A stretch of DNA of 64,000 nt from Aquirickettsiella sp049797115 (GTDB lineage Bacteria > Pseudomonadota > Gammaproteobacteria > Diplorickettsiales > Diplorickettsiaceae), in the NCBI GenBank assembly GCA_049797115.1, contig JBARFJ010000019.1:1-64000 (forward strand), read 5' to 3'. The translations under genes were made by a program, and so were the position numbers. Positions 60,667 to 64,000 of the stretch are shown here, piece after piece; positions within the stretch are counted from its first letter, which is position 1, and every line of letters starts with the position of its first letter. A model generated the notes under the pieces. The model was not told the DNA's origin. It saw nothing but the letters and a program-made list of their open reading frames with translations, and did not search any database.

Positions 60667-63188
60667 TGAAAAAATTTCTGTTAACTGGTTTACTTTACCT
60701 ATTTCCATCCTTGTTGTTAGCAGATACCTTAAGCTTAACACCACCCAGCACAGATTTATCGATGTCGTATTTAGCGACTATTTTTGGTGTCGTGGATGGC
60801 GTATTACATGGAACAGGCAGTCAAATTTTAGGAACTATGTTTGGAGCTTTTAATGCCATTATATTAGTCATGGCGTCTATCATATTAACCTATGTTTTAT
60901 TTATATCGATATTAAATACTTCACATGAAGGTGAATTCCTAGGTAAGAAATGGTCTTCGATATGGGTTCCGTTAAGAACCGTTATGGGTGTCGGTTTATT
61001 ATTACCGAAAGCGACCGGTTATTCTTTTATACAAATTATGGTGATGTGGGTGGTGGTCCAAGGAATAGGGGCTGCCGACGAAGTTTGGAATGTTGCTTTA
61101 AACTACATGAATCGTAACGGAACCATCGTTGAACCGATACAATCTTTAGATCCAAAATCGGGTTCTGGTGCAAATAATACTTTTTTAATTAGCAAAGCGG
61201 GCAATATTCTTAAATCAGAAGTGTGTATGTTGACGGTTAATAATGCCTTAGTTAAACAATATAGCAATCCTAAAGATCCCGCTAACAAAGTGTTAGTCCC
61301 GAATTTTCTGACCACACTGACTGTAACAGGAAAAGGACCTGGCGGACAAAATACGGGTAAACCTATCGATTATACAAAAGATATCGGCGGATTTATTACT
61401 TTTCCCGGTCAATTGCCCGGTACTTTTGCAAATTTAAAAGGCATGTGTGGTAGTGTTTCATGGGATTTTATTGGCAAAGCAGATAATGGACAAGTCGCTA
61501 ATCCTGAGCAACTAACAGCTAACGATAGTGCAAGTATTGCCGCTAGACAAATGACCCTAGATTTAAGCTCTTCGGCTCAGGGACTTGCTAATAAATTAGT
61601 TCCGCCCTCTACGACGCAAACAACCCCGCTTGTGCTCTTAAAATTGAGTGATTTTGACTTCTCTAATAACCCTAGCACGCAGGGCCATTTTAATCTCTCA
61701 AACAATTTAGTTGACACAGCCGAAGATTATTTTGGAATCGTAAAACCTGCATTACGCTCTTTGGATGATGCAGCGAGTAAGCAGTATAAAGAATTTATTA
61801 CTAAAGCTAAAGATTCTGGTTGGATACTAGCCGGTAGTTATTACTACAATATGGCGCGTTTAAATCAAAGTATCAGAAATAATACAGGATCTCTTGCTCT
61901 TCAAGATAAAATTACGCCGATTTTTAGCCCTGAATATGATGGAAGTGGTTTTAACACGATCAGTGATAGTAATGTGATCTTGAATTTAAAAAATAATTTA
62001 CCGGTTAATGGTGGTGTTTTCGATCAGTATATTAGCACTGAAATTGCTCAGGCAGGAAAGAGTGATAATCCAGGGCCTGAAGCGGATCCTTCTTTTCCAA
62101 AAAATTCAGCGGAAGATGGTTTAGGTAAAGCAGCATCTTGGATAATGGGTGTTATTTTCCCCCGCGTATATGATTTTGAAAGTTCATTTGCTGATAATTT
62201 GAATAATAAAAATATGGATCCTATTTTTGCTTTAGCCTCGCTGGGAAATGGTTTAGTAAAAATGGTTGAAACCATATGGATTAGTATTTTAGGAGCCGCT
62301 TTTACAGGAGGAATACTTTCAGCAGTTGCTTCTATTTTCTTCCCCGGTCCTGCGATTATAGCAAATATGCTTGTTATGGTAGTCATTTTCTTAGTCATGC
62401 CATTAGTCACAGTATGGATGATAGTGAATTTGGTTTTAGGTTCGTTATTGTCCTATTATGTGCCATTAATTCCGTTTTTCCTTTTTGCATTTGGTAGTAT
62501 TACTTGGTTTGCAGTGGTATTAGAGGCTATTTTAGCCGCACCGCTAGTAGCACTAGGCATTACTCATCCGGAAGGTCATGACTTTTTAGGTAAAGCTGAA
62601 CAGTCAGTTATGCTACTTGCTAGTGTTTTTCTAAGGCCGATGTTGATGGTATTTGGTTTTATTTTTGGTATTATTTTGTCTTATGTCGCTATTTCTGTAT
62701 TTAATCGTGGCTTTAGTATCGCCTCACAGTATTTAACAGAATACAATGGCGATATCTTTAGTATTGTCTATCAATTAGCCATGATGGCTATATATACAGC
62801 CGCCATATTGGCTATCGTGAATCGGAGCTTTGCGATGATTTATGAAGTGCCGAATAAAGTACTGCGTTGGATCGGCGGACCACAAGAAAGTGGTCATGAA
62901 GAATCGATGTTGCAAGGGATTCGAAGTCAGCATGATCGCGATATAGGTCAAATTGCGCAACAAGCGCCTACCGGGCAAACCTTCAATGACGCGTTCACAA
63001 CGGGGCAACAAGCTGGTAAAGCCGCTTCAGGCGGTAATCAAACCTCAGCTAGCAGTTCTGGTGGGGGAGATGATGGCGGCGGCGGCGGTGGTGCACCACC
63101 AGCAGCTCCCGGAGGAGGAGGTGCAGCAGCTGGTAGTGGTGGTGCTGCAGGTGGAGGAGTGCCGCCTGAAGCAGCAGCACTGCTATAG
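60666..63188 (+). CDS. dotA: Dot/Icm type IVB secretion protein DotA
   Basis: Polytopic inner-membrane protein of the Dot/Icm system. From the ATG at 60666 it has 840 residues with a signal sequence (KKFLLTGLLYLFPSLLLA). The family blocks GEFLGKKWSSIWVPLRTVMGVGLLLPKATGYSFIQIMVMWVVVQGIGAADEVWN and the cluster of helices at about 530-710 are clear. It is shorter than Legionella DotA (1048 residues); the large periplasmic loop is reduced. The C-terminus ends in a low-complexity Gly/Ala/Pro tract (GGGDDGGGGGGAPPAAPGGGGAAAG...). It overlaps icmV and is followed 33 bp later by an orphan gene. Confidence 0.95.
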   Translation: MKKFLLTGLLYLFPSLLLADTLSLTPPSTDLSMSYLATIFGVVDGVLHGTGSQILGTMFGAFNAIILVMASIILTYVLFISILNTSHEGEFLGKKWSSIWVPLRTVMGVGLLLPKATGYSFIQIMVMWVVVQGIGAADEVWNVALNYMNRNGTIVEPIQSLDPKSGSGANNTFLISKAGNILKSEVCMLTVNNALVKQYSNPKDPANKVLVPNFLTTLTVTGKGPGGQNTGKPIDYTKDIGGFITFPGQLPGTFANLKGMCGSVSWDFIGKADNGQVANPEQLTANDSASIAARQMTLDLSSSAQGLANKLVPPSTTQTTPLVLLKLSDFDFSNNPSTQGHFNLSNNLVDTAEDYFGIVKPALRSLDDAASKQYKEFITKAKDSGWILAGSYYYNMARLNQSIRNNTGSLALQDKITPIFSPEYDGSGFNTISDSNVILNLKNNLPVNGGVFDQYISTEIAQAGKSDNPGPEADPSFPKNSAEDGLGKAASWIMGVIFPRVYDFESSFADNLNNKNMDPIFALASLGNGLVKMVETIWISILGAAFTGGILSAVASIFFPGPAIIANMLVMVVIFLVMPLVTVWMIVNLVLGSLLSYYVPLIPFFLFAFGSITWFAVVLEAILAAPLVALGITHPEGHDFLGKAEQSVMLLASVFLRPMLMVFGFIFGIILSYVAISVFNRGFSIASQYLTEYNGDIFSIVYQLAMMAIYTAAILAIVNRSFAMIYEVPNKVLRWIGGPQESGHEESMLQGIRSQHDRDIGQIAQQAPTGQTFNDAFTTGQQAGKAASGGNQTSASSSGGGDDGGGGGGAPPAAPGGGGAAAGSGGAAGGGVPPEAAALL

Positions 63189-63221
63189 TTTCAACATTTA
63201 GTGATGCGAATATTTTAAGCT

Positions 63222-63737
63222 ATGAAAGATGATGCTGAATTCAATTTAAGTTTAGATGAGCTATTTGCCCAACTTGCTGACATTACACAAAATTCAGATA
63301 TTAATCAGCAAGCGTATTTATATTTATTGCTTTTATGGGGTTATTTTGAAGTTTCTATGCAGGATGGAAGCGAAGAAGATGCTTCTGGAAGCACTACACT
63401 TTCCAAGCCTAAAATCATACAAGTTGAGCAAGGTTTCCAAGTTTTTGATTATGGCACGCATCTGAAAACTTCAGCAGGAAAATATTATGGCAGTTACGCA
63501 ACAGGACGATTACTGGTAACGGTGCGCGAAATGATTAAATTAATGAATGAACGCGGTGCTAAAAAGCTCCAATTTGCTGGACTGGATGCAGCCAAGCGGC
63601 TTGCTAGTCTCGAATGTGAAAAATATAAAATAAAAGTCAGTAATTTTATTCCAGATAATAAGACTCTTGTATTACGCGATCGTTTGTCTCGCTTAGATAG
63701 CTTGCGTCACACTATGCATAACGTGGGAACGCGATAA
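63222..63737 (+). CDS. Orphan protein co-transcribed with icmV-dotA
   Basis: A 171-residue cytoplasmic protein, not recognised. The N-terminal part is helical and acidic (EFNLSLDELFAQLADITQNSDINQQAYLYLLLLWGYFEVSM). A middle region resembles a small alpha/beta domain (KIIQVEQGFQVFDYGTHLKTSAGKYYGSYATGRLLVTVREMIKLMNERGAKKLQFAGLDAAKRLASLECEKYKIKVSNFIP), possibly nucleotide- or protein-binding. It lies 33 bp after dotA and just before a terminator, so it belongs to the icmV-dotA transcript and may serve the secretion system. Confidence 0.72.
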   Translation: MKDDAEFNLSLDELFAQLADITQNSDINQQAYLYLLLLWGYFEVSMQDGSEEDASGSTTLSKPKIIQVEQGFQVFDYGTHLKTSAGKYYGSYATGRLLVTVREMIKLMNERGAKKLQFAGLDAAKRLASLECEKYKIKVSNFIPDNKTLVLRDRLSRLDSLRHTMHNVGTR

Positions 63738-63750
63738 AAATATTAAGTTT

Positions 63751-63790
63751 AATTAATCTGAATAGATTTGGTTATTCAGGTTAATTTTTT
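63751..63790 (+). terminator. Rho-independent terminator of the icmV-dotA operon
   Basis: A 14-bp stem (63751-63764 with 63773-63786, one U-G wobble) and an 8-nt loop run into T6 (63785-63790). It closes icmV-dotA-orphan and faces the convergent gene at the window edge. Confidence 0.9.
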
Positions 63791-63807
63791 ATTACCCATG
63801 GCAAGAA

Positions 63808-64000
63808 TTATCTACGGTAATTGAAATTGTTACGGGAGTTGCTTACTTCCTCATCTTCCTCATCTGGACTTGATCCTCCTGACTCATAACCTGGGTCAGG
63901 TTCATGGCTAGAGTTTGCTGAATGAGTAGGCTTAGGTGCTTCATTTACTTCTTTTAGGCTTTTAATAAGTTCTTGATTAGCTTTCTGCAAAGCATCTATC
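63808..64000 (-). CDS. C-terminal part of an unknown acidic protein (5' end outside window)
   Basis: The reverse frame is open from base 64000 to TAA at 63808 with no in-frame stop, so the gene starts outside. The visible 63 or so residues are a short helix (DALQKANQELIKSLKEVNE) and a disordered acidic Ser/Glu/Pro tail (EPDPGYESGGSSPDEEDEE) ending in NNFNYRR. It is convergent with the dotA operon. I do not recognise it; an internal TTG at 63990 is not a credible start. Confidence 0.5.
   Translation of the reverse strand, partial: IDALQKANQELIKSLKEVNEAPKPTHSANSSHEPDPGYESGGSSPDEEDEEVSNSRNNFNYRR

Noticed and set aside
1..64000. CRISPR arrays, prophage, transposase genes or rRNA operons
   Set aside because: No regularly spaced direct repeats, no transposase or integrase motifs in any frame given, and no rRNA sequence were seen.

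Overview
The window looks like a low-GC gammaproteobacterial chromosome from the order Legionellales, most likely a Coxiellaceae-type intracellular bacterium of the Rickettsiella/Diplorickettsia kind. That placement is inferred from three things: a Dot/Icm type IVB secretion locus (icmX, icmW, icmV, dotA) in the divergent layout known from Legionella and Coxiella, AT-rich coding, and several orphan genes scattered between housekeeping genes. No 16S gene is present to confirm it.

Layout. 1-7 kb: ampG (partial), a glycine-zipper lipoprotein, recO, minDE without minC, a YciA-type thioesterase, an orphan gene, a MupP/Gph-type phosphatase and ubiG. 7-12 kb: giant NAD-glutamate dehydrogenase. 12-21 kb: a very AT-rich accessory block with a 2105-residue FkbH-ACP-C-A-PCP-TE megasynthase, followed 36 bp later by a cytoplasmic PAS/HisKA/REC/HPt hybrid kinase. 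21-29 kb: dnaE and the division/envelope run ftsQ-ftsA-ftsZ-lpxC. 29-36 kb: rnhA, a methyltransferase, mltD, galU, ugd and thyA. 36-42 kb: an orphan gene, greA, the grpE-dnaK-dnaJ heat-shock cluster and nadK. 42-48 kb: two orphan genes, tpiA-secG-tRNA-Leu(GAG), a SnoaL-like secreted protein and dapD. 48-58 kb: an RND efflux pair, map, secA and dxs. 58-64 kb: icmX, a secreted Pro/Asn-rich protein, icmW, then divergently icmV-dotA and a 171-residue orphan, closed by a strong terminator. The last gene is cut by the window edge.

Two observations stand out. (1) A family of ~90-125 bp elements bounded by TATACTC...GAGTATA occurs six times. Five copies lie directly upstream of a gene in the same orientation (gph, dxs, dnaE, greA and the SnoaL-like gene). 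In gph and dxs the copy supplies a Shine-Dalgarno, a TTG start and the same kind of 14-residue N-terminal tag (MSGN-x-DK-x-S-x-x-K-x-I). (2) The single-protein FkbH-NRPS plus soluble hybrid kinase looks like a compact, probably horizontally acquired system for making, and perhaps sensing, a small acyl-amino-acid metabolite. Other repeats include a GTCATTGCGAG family with a perfect 26-bp palindrome in the icmW/icmV intergenic region, a tandem 28-bp hairpin near ampG and a 51-bp in-frame tandem duplication at the start of lpxC.
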